NCBI RefSeq assembly: GCF_020881035.1
Contig: NZ_JAJITC010000006.1
Location: forward strand, 310,001-374,000
Direction of reading: 5' to 3'
Source: Paraburkholderia translucens
GTDB taxonomy: Bacteria > Pseudomonadota > Gammaproteobacteria > Burkholderiales > Burkholderiaceae
DNA: 64,000 nt
The number at the start of each line of letters is the position of its first letter. Position 1 is the stretch's first letter. The notes under the pieces are model-generated. The model ran no database searches, was not told where the DNA came from, and saw nothing but the letters and a program-made list of their open reading frames with translations. Position numbers and translations under genes: made by a program. Below, one piece after another: positions 24,077 through 32,357 of this stretch.

Positions 24077-24661
24077 CTAGTGCGCGCCGTCGGCGGCACT
24101 GTCGAACAACCCGGCGACGAACGCGGCATCGGGCAGACCTACGTTCGTGCGCGTCGCTTCCGCTTGCCACCAGACGCTCATGCCCCACGCACCGACCTGT
24201 AACGGCGTCGAAACGCCGCTCGCATCATGCGCGTGCGAGAGCGCCAGCAATCCGGCATCGAAGTCCGCCAGACGCGCGCGCTCATCGAGCGTCGCGAGCG
24301 CGAGCGCAGCGCACCGCTCGAACCACGCGTCCGCTTGCGCACGCCACAGCGGCCACGCAAGCGCATCGACCGGCGCGGCGACCGTGAGTGGAAAGTGCCG
24401 GCCCGCGCTGTCGACGCTCGGCATCAGCACCCCCGCCCAGCCGTTCTCTCCCAGCACGCCGCCGCCGAGCGCGAAGCGCCATAGCGGCGCGGTCAGATAC
24501 GCATCGAGCCAGGCACGCCCGCGCGCCGCGCGGCTCGCGAGCAGGCCCGCCTGCAGCATCGCGTCCCAAGGTTCGACGAAGCACGCCGGCAGGCGCCGCG
24601 TCACGAAGTCGCCGGTGCCGCGCAGCTTGCCGAAGCATCCGGCGACACCCGGCGACGCCAT
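24077..24661 (-). CDS. tagF: TagF, negative regulator of T6SS
   Basis: This 194-aa protein starts MASPGVAGCFGKLRGTGDFV, the hallmark of the TagF domain (GxxGKLPxxGDFV), and continues with LPACFVEPWDAMLQAGL, APLWRFALGGG and GWAGVLMPSVDSAGRHFPL. TagF represses T6SS assembly after translation in Pseudomonas and Agrobacterium, by acting on the FHA protein. It is a stand-alone short version without the PppA phosphatase fusion. Its ATG overlaps the tssM stop by one base, so it is the last gene of the main T6SS operon. Confidence 0.9.
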   Translation of the reverse strand: MASPGVAGCFGKLRGTGDFVTRRLPACFVEPWDAMLQAGLLASRAARGRAWLDAYLTAPLWRFALGGGVLGENGWAGVLMPSVDSAGRHFPLTVAAPVDALAWPLWRAQADAWFERCAALALATLDERARLADFDAGLLALSHAHDASGVSTPLQVGAWGMSVWWQAEATRTNVGLPDAAFVAGLFDSAADGAH

Positions 24662-27600
24662 CACAGATGCTCCGGACAGCGAAACTGTTCGAGCGGCGCG
24701 CGCCGGAACGGATTGACGACGCTCGTCGCATCCAGCTCGAGCACGGCCTTGCGTCCGGCGGAATCGAGCGTCAGCCTGTAGCGGTCCGGTTGCGCAGTGC
24801 CTTCGAGCCTGCCGGTGTCGATCAAATGCAAAAGCGCCCACGGGCCGCTCGCATCCAGCGGCGGGGCCTGTGTGGCGGCGGGCGGATCGAACTGCGCGGC
24901 CGCGCGGCCCGTATTCTTGCCGCTCGGCCATTGCAGCAGCATCGATTGGAGACCGTCCTGCTTGAGCGCAAGCTGCTGACCGTCGATGTCGAGATTCACC
25001 TGCGTCACGGCCGGATCGAGGGAAAGTGCCTTCACGCGAAAACGGATCGACATGTCGCGGCTGCCGTCGTGAAAGAACGCGTCGCGGATCTGCGCGGCGC
25101 GCTGAAACTGCGCCAGCACGTCACGCGACGTGCCCGCGGGCGGAGTCCCGTCCCGCCATTGCCACACAGGTCCGCTCGTGTCGACCAGCGCGGCGAGGTT
25201 TTTCTGGAAGAAGTCGTCGATGAGGCCGCCCGGTGCGAACAGCTTGCCGAAGTCGTCGGCGGCGACATCGCTGGTCGAGCCATGCACGAAGGGATAACGG
25301 CCATCGAGCGCGCGGCGGCACAACGGTCCCGCATTTGCGTTCCACTGCGCGTCGAGGCGTGCGCGTTCGCCCCCTTCCATGAGCGCTGTACCCGCCGTCG
25401 CGAGCGATGCCGCAACCGGTGTGAGCGGCGCCGGCGCCGTCTGGCTCGCGAGCCTCAGCTTGCCGAGCGCGTCGCCGGCGGGCGCGGGCTGGCCCATTCT
25501 GCGCGCGGCGTCGGCCGCGTCGAGATACACGGCGGCGTCCTTCAGCGGTGCAAGGTCGCGGTCCAGCGCGGCAGCGTCGCCCGGCTTGCCCGCGAGTTCG
25601 TGCAACGGTTGAAAGTGTTCGTCGACGCGCGTCGCCGCGTCCTGCTTGCCGGATGTGTTCGCCGCGAGTGTCGTCTCGCGCGCGGCCGCGGCGATGAACT
25701 TTCTGAGCGGCGAATCAGGCGCGGATAGCCCGTTTGCGACACGCGCGCCATCGGCAAGGCTCGTGATGGGCACGATGGTCACATCGTCGAGAAAGCTGTC
25801 CCATGCGTGGATATAGGCGTCGAAGTAGCGCTCGTCGAGCGCGGCGCGCAACGCGGCGATGCCCTCGGGCGTGAGCGCGACGTCGTCACGGCCAAGCACC
25901 CAGGCGTCCTTCGCGACATCGGCGAGCGCGGCGTCGCGCGCTCGCATGTATTGCGCGTAGCCGGCGCGCGTGTACGCGCCCGCCACGCCGGCCGTGAGCG
26001 GCGCGCCGCTCGTTCGCCTGAGCAGCAGCGGCGCGTTCGGTCCGGCGGCAGCGCTCACGTTGAAGGCAGCCAGATTCGCCTGCGCGAGTTCGCCGTCCAC
26101 CCGGTTGCCGATGCGTTGTGACAGCGGCAATTCGGCGAGGCGCGCGCGTGCCGCCTTGATGAGCGCATTGTCGAGCGGCAGTGACGGATCGAACTGCGTC
26201 TTGTCGAACAGCGCGGCGAGGTGCCCATCGAGCGCGCTTCTTTGCGCGGCGCTCGCATTGCCTGCAAGCGCTGAGACCAGATGGGTGCGCAGCGCGGCGG
26301 GGTCGAAATGCGCCGCGTCGCCGAGCATCAGGTATGCGCGCAAGGCTTCATAGCGATACGATTCGGTTTCCGAAGCATTTTCGGGAGCGCCATCGTGCAG
26401 CTCCTGCGTGAGCTTGCCGACCGCGAGCGGCAGCAAGGTCTGATTGAGCAGACGCCGGTAGGTGACACGCGCTTGCTGGCCGAGCTTGTCGCCCTGATAG
26501 AGCCAGAGCCGGGTGAGCCACGGCACCGGCTTACCGGTGTCCGCGTAGCCGCCGGGCAGCGCGCGCGCCGCGTCGAGCAACGGCAGCACCGCGAGCGGAG
26601 TGGCGGCCGCGTTCGCTTCTCGCGCCAGTTGCTCGACGTGCCGGGTTTGCCGCTCGAACTCTGCGACATAGGCACGGTTGCGCTGATAGCTCACAGCCAT
26701 GCCCGCGAGCGCGAGCATCAGCGCCGCAGCAACCAGCGCGAGCGCGCCGCGCCGCAGCCAGGCGCGGCATTGCTCGAAGCGCGTGTTCACGCCCACCAGC
26801 CCGGCCTCGGCGATCACCACGTCCTTGAGCAGCCGGTTGATGAAGTACGCGCGCCCCGATGCGTCGCGCTGGTACGCAACGTCGCTGCGCAATCCGAGCG
26901 ATTGCGCGATGGCGCTGATCGCACGGTCGATCGGCCGGCCGTGCTGCGTGCCGCTCGTAAAGTACACGCCGCGCAGAAGCGGCGACGCCTCGAAGCGGGT
27001 GCCGCGGAACGCGCCGTCGAGAAAACGCCCGAGCGCCGGCTGCAGTCCCGCGAACTGTTGCGCGAAGCCGTACAAGCGCGCGCGCCGCTGCAGGTCCGTT
27101 TCACGCTGCATGCGATGCAGCACGCGCGCCTGCAGCCGCGCGCCGAGCGCGTCGAATTCGGCGGGGAACGCGGCGAGCGCGGCGCCGGCAGTCGGCGACT
27201 CGTCGAGTGGGAACGTGATGCCCCAGACCTGGTTGCGCTCCGCTTCGCCGAGGTCGTCGAAGAACTCGGTGAAGCCCGCGAGCAAATCGCACTTGGTCAC
27301 GACGACATAGACCGGAAAGCGCACGCCGAGCCGCTCGCTCAGCTCCGTGAGCCGGCTGCGGATCGTGCGGATGTGCGCGTCGCGCGCCGCCTCGTCCTCA
27401 CGCACGAGATCCGCCGCCGAGACCGTCACGATGAGACCGTTCAACGGCCGGCGTGGCCGGTACTTGCGCAGCAGTTGCAGAAACCCGGTCCACGCGGAGC
27501 CGTCGGCTTGCGCGTCGCTGTCCTGGGTCGTGTAGCGGCCCGCGGTATCGACGAGGACTGCGTCGTCGGTGAACCACCAGTCGCAGTGGCGCGTGCCGCC

Positions 27601-28095
27601 GACGCCGCCGATCGCCGCGTCACCGAGCTTCTCGCGCAGCGGAAAGCGCAGGCCCGAGTGCGCGAGCGCGGTGCTCTTGCCGGTGCCCGGCGCGCCGATG
27701 AACATGTACCACGGCAGCTGGTACACCCATTGGCGGCCGTTGATGCCTGTCATGCGCGCCTGGCGAAGAATTGCAAGCGCCTGCTCGAAGCGCTCGCGCA
27801 GCACCGCGAGTTCCGCGTTGCCCGCCGCCTGACTCTGCCCTGCGAAACCGCTGACGAAGCGCAGATTGACGAGCCGCGCGACGCCCGCGCGCGCGCCCCA
27901 GGCCAGCACCCACGCGGCGACGAGCAGCGCCATCGCGATCCAGCGCGCGCGCGGCGATTCGAGCGGCGTGTGTCCATTGAACGCGAACAGCGGCCCCTCG
28001 AACCACACGACGACGAGCAGCGCGAGCACGCCCGCGAGCGTGAGCCATTGCGGCGGCGTCAGCGAACCTGCGATCTTTTTCATCGGTGTCTCCAT
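24661..28095 (-). CDS. tssM: TssM (IcmF-like), T6SS inner-membrane complex
   Basis: This 1144-aa protein has two N-terminal membrane helices (about residues 15-38 and 52-68). A cytoplasmic NTPase-like domain follows with Walker A GAPGTGKST (134-142), then a third helix near 455-475 (LALVAAALMLALAGMAVSY), and a large periplasmic IcmF-related region with the C-terminal DUF1215-type domain. TssM with TssL, and usually TssJ, forms the membrane complex that anchors the sheath. The annotated start is the ATG at 28095. An internal ATG at 28083 (MKKIAG) has the better-placed GGAG site and could be the real one. It lies 51 bp after tssL. Confidence 0.95.
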   Translation of the reverse strand: METPMKKIAGSLTPPQWLTLAGVLALLVVVWFEGPLFAFNGHTPLESPRARWIAMALLVAAWVLAWGARAGVARLVNLRFVSGFAGQSQAAGNAELAVLRERFEQALAILRQARMTGINGRQWVYQLPWYMFIGAPGTGKSTALAHSGLRFPLREKLGDAAIGGVGGTRHCDWWFTDDAVLVDTAGRYTTQDSDAQADGSAWTGFLQLLRKYRPRRPLNGLIVTVSAADLVREDEAARDAHIRTIRSRLTELSERLGVRFPVYVVVTKCDLLAGFTEFFDDLGEAERNQVWGITFPLDESPTAGAALAAFPAEFDALGARLQARVLHRMQRETDLQRRARLYGFAQQFAGLQPALGRFLDGAFRGTRFEASPLLRGVYFTSGTQHGRPIDRAISAIAQSLGLRSDVAYQRDASGRAYFINRLLKDVVIAEAGLVGVNTRFEQCRAWLRRGALALVAAALMLALAGMAVSYQRNRAYVAEFERQTRHVEQLAREANAAATPLAVLPLLDAARALPGGYADTGKPVPWLTRLWLYQGDKLGQQARVTYRRLLNQTLLPLAVGKLTQELHDGAPENASETESYRYEALRAYLMLGDAAHFDPAALRTHLVSALAGNASAAQRSALDGHLAALFDKTQFDPSLPLDNALIKAARARLAELPLSQRIGNRVDGELAQANLAAFNVSAAAGPNAPLLLRRTSGAPLTAGVAGAYTRAGYAQYMRARDAALADVAKDAWVLGRDDVALTPEGIAALRAALDERYFDAYIHAWDSFLDDVTIVPITSLADGARVANGLSAPDSPLRKFIAAAARETTLAANTSGKQDAATRVDEHFQPLHELAGKPGDAAALDRDLAPLKDAAVYLDAADAARRMGQPAPAGDALGKLRLASQTAPAPLTPVAASLATAGTALMEGGERARLDAQWNANAGPLCRRALDGRYPFVHGSTSDVAADDFGKLFAPGGLIDDFFQKNLAALVDTSGPVWQWRDGTPPAGTSRDVLAQFQRAAQIRDAFFHDGSRDMSIRFRVKALSLDPAVTQVNLDIDGQQLALKQDGLQSMLLQWPSGKNTGRAAAQFDPPAATQAPPLDASGPWALLHLIDTGRLEGTAQPDRYRLTLDSAGRKAVLELDATSVVNPFRRAPLEQFRCPEHL

Positions 28096-28146
28096 GCCTC
28101 TTCGTCGACTGAATGTCGATACGGATGAGTAAGGCTGCGCCGCGCG

Positions 28147-29556
28147 TCACGAGGACGCGCCCGGCGCGAGCAGCGTGATTTCGACGCGGCGGTTTTTCGC
28201 GCGGCCAGCGGGCGTTTCGTTCGACGCGAGCGGCTCGGCGTCGCCCCGTCCTTCAGCGGAAAAGCGCGCGGGTGCGCCGGTCAGCGACGCGAGCATCGCG
28301 CGCACGCTTTCGGCGCGCGCCTGCGACAGGTGCCAATTGGACGGGAAGCGCGCGGACAGCAGCCGCTGGTCATCGGTGTGGCCCGTGACGACGACCTTGC
28401 CGGGCACGCTTTTCAGCGCCTCGGCGATGCGTCCGATCAACGCGTCGTAGGCCGGATCGAGCGTTGCGCTGCCGGACGCGAACAGGTTGTCGCCGGTGAT
28501 CGTGATGATCGAGCGGTCCGCCGTCTCGCGCACCGAAACAAGCCCCTGGCGGATCTCGGGTGCCAGAAACGTCGACAGGGTCGCGGCGGCAGCGGGCATC
28601 GCGGCAGGCGCGATCACGTTCGCCTGCGCGGAGGGACGCTCGCTCACCCGGATGCGGTTGAGCGCGTCGAACACCGGGTCGGACGTGCGGTTCAGGCTTT
28701 GCGCGAGCACGATATGCGTCGCCACCACGACGACAGCCGCGAGCGCGGCGCAAACCCACGGCGGCATACGCTGCCCGAGCGGCCTGCGCGCGCGCTCGGC
28801 GGGCCGCCAATGCACCGACAGCTCGCTCTCGAAAGCGCCACGCTGGTTGCGGATGATGCGCTCGAGCCGCTCGCGAACGGATTCGAGCTGGCTGCGCCCG
28901 CCGTCGATCAGGCGATACCGTCCTTCGAAGCCGAGCGACAGAATCACATACAGCAGTTCCAAAACATCGACGTTGCGCGCCGGGTCCTGCGCGAGTCGTT
29001 GCAGGATCAGGAAGAAGCGCTCGCCGCCCGACGCTTCGTTATGGAACGTGACGAGCAGGCTGCGGCTCGCCCATACGCCGCTGCCCCACGGTGTGCCCGA
29101 GATCGCCTCGTCGATGCAGGTGCACAGGCAGTAGCGCGCCGCCGCCAGCTTTTCGGTATCGATGCCGCTTGCGCGCGCGTCCTGCTCGAAGGCTCGCACC
29201 ATTCGTGCAAGCTCGGCGCGCAGTCCTTCGATATCGGCGATCGACGCGCGCTGGCGCAGCGGCAGCGCGAGCGCGAGCAGCGCATTCGCGGCGCGCACGA
29301 GCGGGTTCAGGCCGGACGCGGCCGGCAGCACCGGCGCGCGAGCCATGCCTGGCGCCGGTTGCTCGCGCTCCTGGTCACGCTCGTCATGGCGGTCGTCATC
29401 GCGCTCGTCATTGCGTTTCTCATTGCGCCGACGCGCCGCCGTGCGCCCGCCCGGTTGCGGAATCAGGATGGTTTCGTCCGGGTCGAAGCCGGTTTGCGGA
29501 AAGGTCGGTGCGTTCACGGTGAGGTCCTTCGTCGAATGTGGCCCGGCCGCGCTCAT
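28147..29556 (-). CDS. tssL: TssL (DotU) with C-terminal OmpA peptidoglycan-binding domain
   Basis: This 469-aa protein has three parts. Residues 1-80 are disordered and carry a four-residue charged repeat. The DotU/TssL cytoplasmic domain spans about 85-260 (YCLCTCIDEAISGTPWG, ERFFLILQRLAQDP), and a single helix follows at about 277-296 (WVCAALAAVVVVATHIV). The periplasmic OmpA domain (about 345-469) has VVVTGHTDDQ and the closing NRRVEITL. It belongs to the extended TssL type that binds peptidoglycan directly. The first four bases overlap the end of tssK. With tssJ missing, this domain may supply the envelope anchor. Confidence 0.94.
   Translation of the reverse strand: MSAAGPHSTKDLTVNAPTFPQTGFDPDETILIPQPGGRTAARRRNEKRNDERDDDRHDERDQEREQPAPGMARAPVLPAASGLNPLVRAANALLALALPLRQRASIADIEGLRAELARMVRAFEQDARASGIDTEKLAAARYCLCTCIDEAISGTPWGSGVWASRSLLVTFHNEASGGERFFLILQRLAQDPARNVDVLELLYVILSLGFEGRYRLIDGGRSQLESVRERLERIIRNQRGAFESELSVHWRPAERARRPLGQRMPPWVCAALAAVVVVATHIVLAQSLNRTSDPVFDALNRIRVSERPSAQANVIAPAAMPAAAATLSTFLAPEIRQGLVSVRETADRSIITITGDNLFASGSATLDPAYDALIGRIAEALKSVPGKVVVTGHTDDQRLLSARFPSNWHLSQARAESVRAMLASLTGAPARFSAEGRGDAEPLASNETPAGRAKNRRVEITLLAPGASS
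29365..29424 (-). repeat. 12-bp degenerate tandem repeat inside tssL
   Basis: Five consecutive 12-bp units encode NEKR/NDER/DDDR/HDER/DQER (TssL residues 45-64). On the plus strand the unit is close to CGCTCGTCATTG. The resulting stretch is an almost uninterrupted run of alternating acidic and basic residues in the disordered N-terminus. Such short tandem repeats can change length by slippage in whole codons. Confidence 0.7.
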
Positions 29557-30905
29557 GGGCGGATCGCCCAGAACTCGAGCTCGATACCGGGGAAGTCACC
29601 CGCAACGTGCAGCGCGACGCCGGCCGACGTGGCGAACTGCCGCCACAACTCGCCGCCGCGTTCCAGCTCGAAATAGGTGAAGCCCGCATGGAACGGCAAC
29701 TGGCGCGGCGCCACCGGCAGCGCACGCAACGCGATGCCCGGCAATTGCAGATTGACGAGATCGCGGATGCGCTCGACAGGCCCGAGCTTGACCTGCTGCG
29801 GGAAGCCGTTGAGCAGCGCGGCCGGCGCGAGATCGGCCTTCACCGCCAGCACGAAGCTCGCGGAGGCGAACAGCTCGCGGTCCGGCACGATCGCCACCCG
29901 CAAGCCGTACTTGCGCTCCTCCAGCGCGATCGGCACCGCATGCGGGTCCATCACGGCACTGAGCGCGCCACGCAGCGCGTCGACGAGCGGCGTGAAGGTC
30001 TCGTCGAGCCGCTCGTGGCGATACACCGGGAACCCGGCGGGACGCTTGCCGGGCTGGCTGAAGGTCGCAAGCTCGCCGGCCAGTTGCAAGGCGTGCTGAT
30101 GCAGATCATGCGGATGCAGGCCGGTGGTCGATGCGATCCCCGCGAACAACGGCTCCGCCCGGTTGAGGACCTGCAGCAGCAGAAAGTCGGCGATCTCTGC
30201 CGCGCCAGTCGCGGCGGGCTGGGCAAGACGCGCGGCGAGCGCATCGGCGCGCTGATGCATGAGACCCACGAGTTCGTCGACGAAGCCGCACAAGCGGCGC
30301 GACACGCGATAGTCGAGGCAAGGCGGCGCGTAGGCGGCATCGATGACGAGGCTGTTGTCCGCACGTCGCTCGACGATGCGCGCAATCCCGAGCGACGTGT
30401 GCGCATGGGCCACATCCCGCTCGAACGCGAGCCGCAGCTGGAGCTTGCCGACCTGCACGAGCGCCGCGCCGACAGCGCCGTCGTTGCTGTCGAGCACTTC
30501 GGTCTCCGCGATGCGGTGACGCGTGAAACCATCAGGGCCGCCCGCGCCTTCTGTCTGCGCTCCATGCGAGGCTTCAGGCACGCCCCGGCGCGCGACGGGC
30601 AGCGCCAGCACGACCGTCAGATCGCGTGCGTCCTCGGGTACGGCGAGCGGCAGCGGCAGATCGTCGTCGGCGGGCAGGCGGAACGGACTGCCGTCGGGCA
30701 ACACGCCCGCGCAGGCGGTCAACGCGATGCGGCCGAGCTTCAACTGCTCCATGTCGATCGCCAGCTCCGAGAAGCCGTACGCATAGGGCCGCAGCGCGGC
30801 GCAGCGGGCATCGATCTGCGCGCGCAGGTAGCGGTCATGCTGTTGCAGATGCTGCGGCTGAAGCAGCATGCCTTCCGACCAGATCACCTTGTTGTTCCAG
30901 GACAT
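29553..30905 (-). CDS. tssK: TssK baseplate protein
   Basis: This 450-aa protein starts MSWNNKVIWSEGMLLQPQHLQ, the invariant opening of TssK (DUF876/ImpJ). TssK trimers connect the baseplate wedges (TssEFG) to the TssL/TssM membrane complex. Typical later blocks are LKLGRIALTACAGVLPDG, LGIARIVERR and the C-terminal FTYFELERGGELW. Its length is normal for the family. It follows the FHA gene by ten bases and overlaps tssL by four. Confidence 0.95.
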   Translation of the reverse strand: MSWNNKVIWSEGMLLQPQHLQQHDRYLRAQIDARCAALRPYAYGFSELAIDMEQLKLGRIALTACAGVLPDGSPFRLPADDDLPLPLAVPEDARDLTVVLALPVARRGVPEASHGAQTEGAGGPDGFTRHRIAETEVLDSNDGAVGAALVQVGKLQLRLAFERDVAHAHTSLGIARIVERRADNSLVIDAAYAPPCLDYRVSRRLCGFVDELVGLMHQRADALAARLAQPAATGAAEIADFLLLQVLNRAEPLFAGIASTTGLHPHDLHQHALQLAGELATFSQPGKRPAGFPVYRHERLDETFTPLVDALRGALSAVMDPHAVPIALEERKYGLRVAIVPDRELFASASFVLAVKADLAPAALLNGFPQQVKLGPVERIRDLVNLQLPGIALRALPVAPRQLPFHAGFTYFELERGGELWRQFATSAGVALHVAGDFPGIELEFWAIRP

Positions 30906-30915
30906 CGTCGCCTCG

Positions 30916-32337
30916 CTATCGGATTGAAGGAGCCAGCGGGATCGCGTCGGCGCAGTCGTTCACCTGGCGCTCGTATGCGTCGTTGAAGGCGCTGCCGCAC
31001 AGCGCCTGAAGGTCGTCGGCGCTCGCTCGCGTGAGCTCGGCGTGCAACGCGATCAGGCGGTCCCAGTGGCGCGCCTTTCTGAGGGCGGGCAGCCAGTCGA
31101 ACCTGCCGCGCCGTGTGTCGGCAGCGACGATCGCCTGCGGGTCGAAGCGGCCGAGCAGGTGCTGCATCGCCGCGCGCGTGCCCGCGAGAACCGCGAGCTC
31201 GTGACGACGGATATCGTCGAATGCGCCTTCGAGCGCCGTCTGCGGCGGCAGATATCCGGCGCTCGCGCCGCGCAGCATCTGCGCGAGTGCGCCGTCACCG
31301 TCGGGGAAGAACTTGAGCGGGTTGTTGTCGCGCTGAACGAGCATCGTCGTGTCGAGGCTGATCTCGCGCTTGAGCATCGAGCGTGACAGCAGCACGTCGA
31401 CCACGCCGCGCACCGCCGCGCGCAGCATCGCACCGGCAAGACGCGCGACCTCGGCGGCGTTGCGCCCGGCGAGCGCGCCGCCGTCGATGCCGAGGCCGTC
31501 GAGCAGCGCCGCGAAGGCCGCATCGGTGTTGGCATCATTGGCTGCCACGCCGCGCGCCGGCGCGGCGCGGGACAGCGCGGCAGGCTGGGTCGAGGGGCGC
31601 TGCACCGGTTCACGCAGCGGTCGTGACGCGGCGCTCGGGGAAGACGAGGGAAAGACATCGTCCAGCGGATCGTAGTCGTGCGGAATGCCGCCCGCCGGCG
31701 CATGCGTCATCGCGCCGGCAGGGGGCACGTAGGCGAACTGCTCGGGTGGCACGTGATCGCTTCCGGAACCGGCGAATACCGCGTGGCCGTCGAGGCGCCT
31801 CGGCCCTTCGTGCGCCGGGTGCGCGTCGCCAAGCGGCGCGGCGAGTGGATCGAAGCGCGGGCCCGGCAGTCGAGAATCCGCGAGCACCGCCGCGCGAGCG
31901 AGCGGATCGTGCGCAAACGCTTCGGTCAACGCGTCGTCGCGCTGGCTCGAGCGGTCGAGCGGGTCGAAATCGCGGCGGTCGTGCACGCCGAGGGGCGCGT
32001 CGAAGGCTTCGGCGGGCGCGGGTTCCAATGTCCGCACAGCGAGGCGATAGCCGCCAATCTCCAGCAAGTCGCCGTTGGCGAGCCGCGCGGGCTGACCACT
32101 GGCGAGCGGCCGCCCGTTGAGCCGGCTGGGATTGCTGCCGAGGTCGGCGAAGCGCCAGCCGTCCTCGGTCCAATCGATTCGCGCATGCACACGCGACACG
32201 GTTTTCGCCGCATCCGGCAGCCTCATCGTGGCGTCGGTGCCGCGGCCGATAGTGCCGCCCGCTGCACCGAAACGGCATGCGAACGGCGCATCGGGCGCGC
32301 TGCCCTGATACGTGTCGACCGTGAGCGTCAGATACAT
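30916..32337 (-). CDS. tagH: FHA-domain T6SS regulator (Fha/TagH)
   Basis: This 473-aa protein has an N-terminal FHA domain (about residues 15-95) with the phosphothreonine-binding signature GTIGRGTDATMRLPD, then SRVHARI and LGSNPSRLNGRPL. A disordered Pro/Asp-rich middle follows, and the C-terminal VI_FHA domain (about 270-470) contains RNAAEVARLAGAMLRAAVRG. In threonine-phosphorylation-controlled T6SSs the kinase PpkA phosphorylates Fha, or Fha recognises phosphorylated TssL, to trigger assembly. PppA reverses this and TagF blocks it. All those partners are in this window. The ATG at 32337 is chosen for its GGAGGAG site; an upstream ATG at 32361 has none. Confidence 0.9.
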   Translation of the reverse strand: MYLTLTVDTYQGSAPDAPFACRFGAAGGTIGRGTDATMRLPDAAKTVSRVHARIDWTEDGWRFADLGSNPSRLNGRPLASGQPARLANGDLLEIGGYRLAVRTLEPAPAEAFDAPLGVHDRRDFDPLDRSSQRDDALTEAFAHDPLARAAVLADSRLPGPRFDPLAAPLGDAHPAHEGPRRLDGHAVFAGSGSDHVPPEQFAYVPPAGAMTHAPAGGIPHDYDPLDDVFPSSSPSAASRPLREPVQRPSTQPAALSRAAPARGVAANDANTDAAFAALLDGLGIDGGALAGRNAAEVARLAGAMLRAAVRGVVDVLLSRSMLKREISLDTTMLVQRDNNPLKFFPDGDGALAQMLRGASAGYLPPQTALEGAFDDIRRHELAVLAGTRAAMQHLLGRFDPQAIVAADTRRGRFDWLPALRKARHWDRLIALHAELTRASADDLQALCGSAFNDAYERQVNDCADAIPLAPSIR

Positions 32338-32357
32338 GAAGTCTCCTCCGTGCGCAT

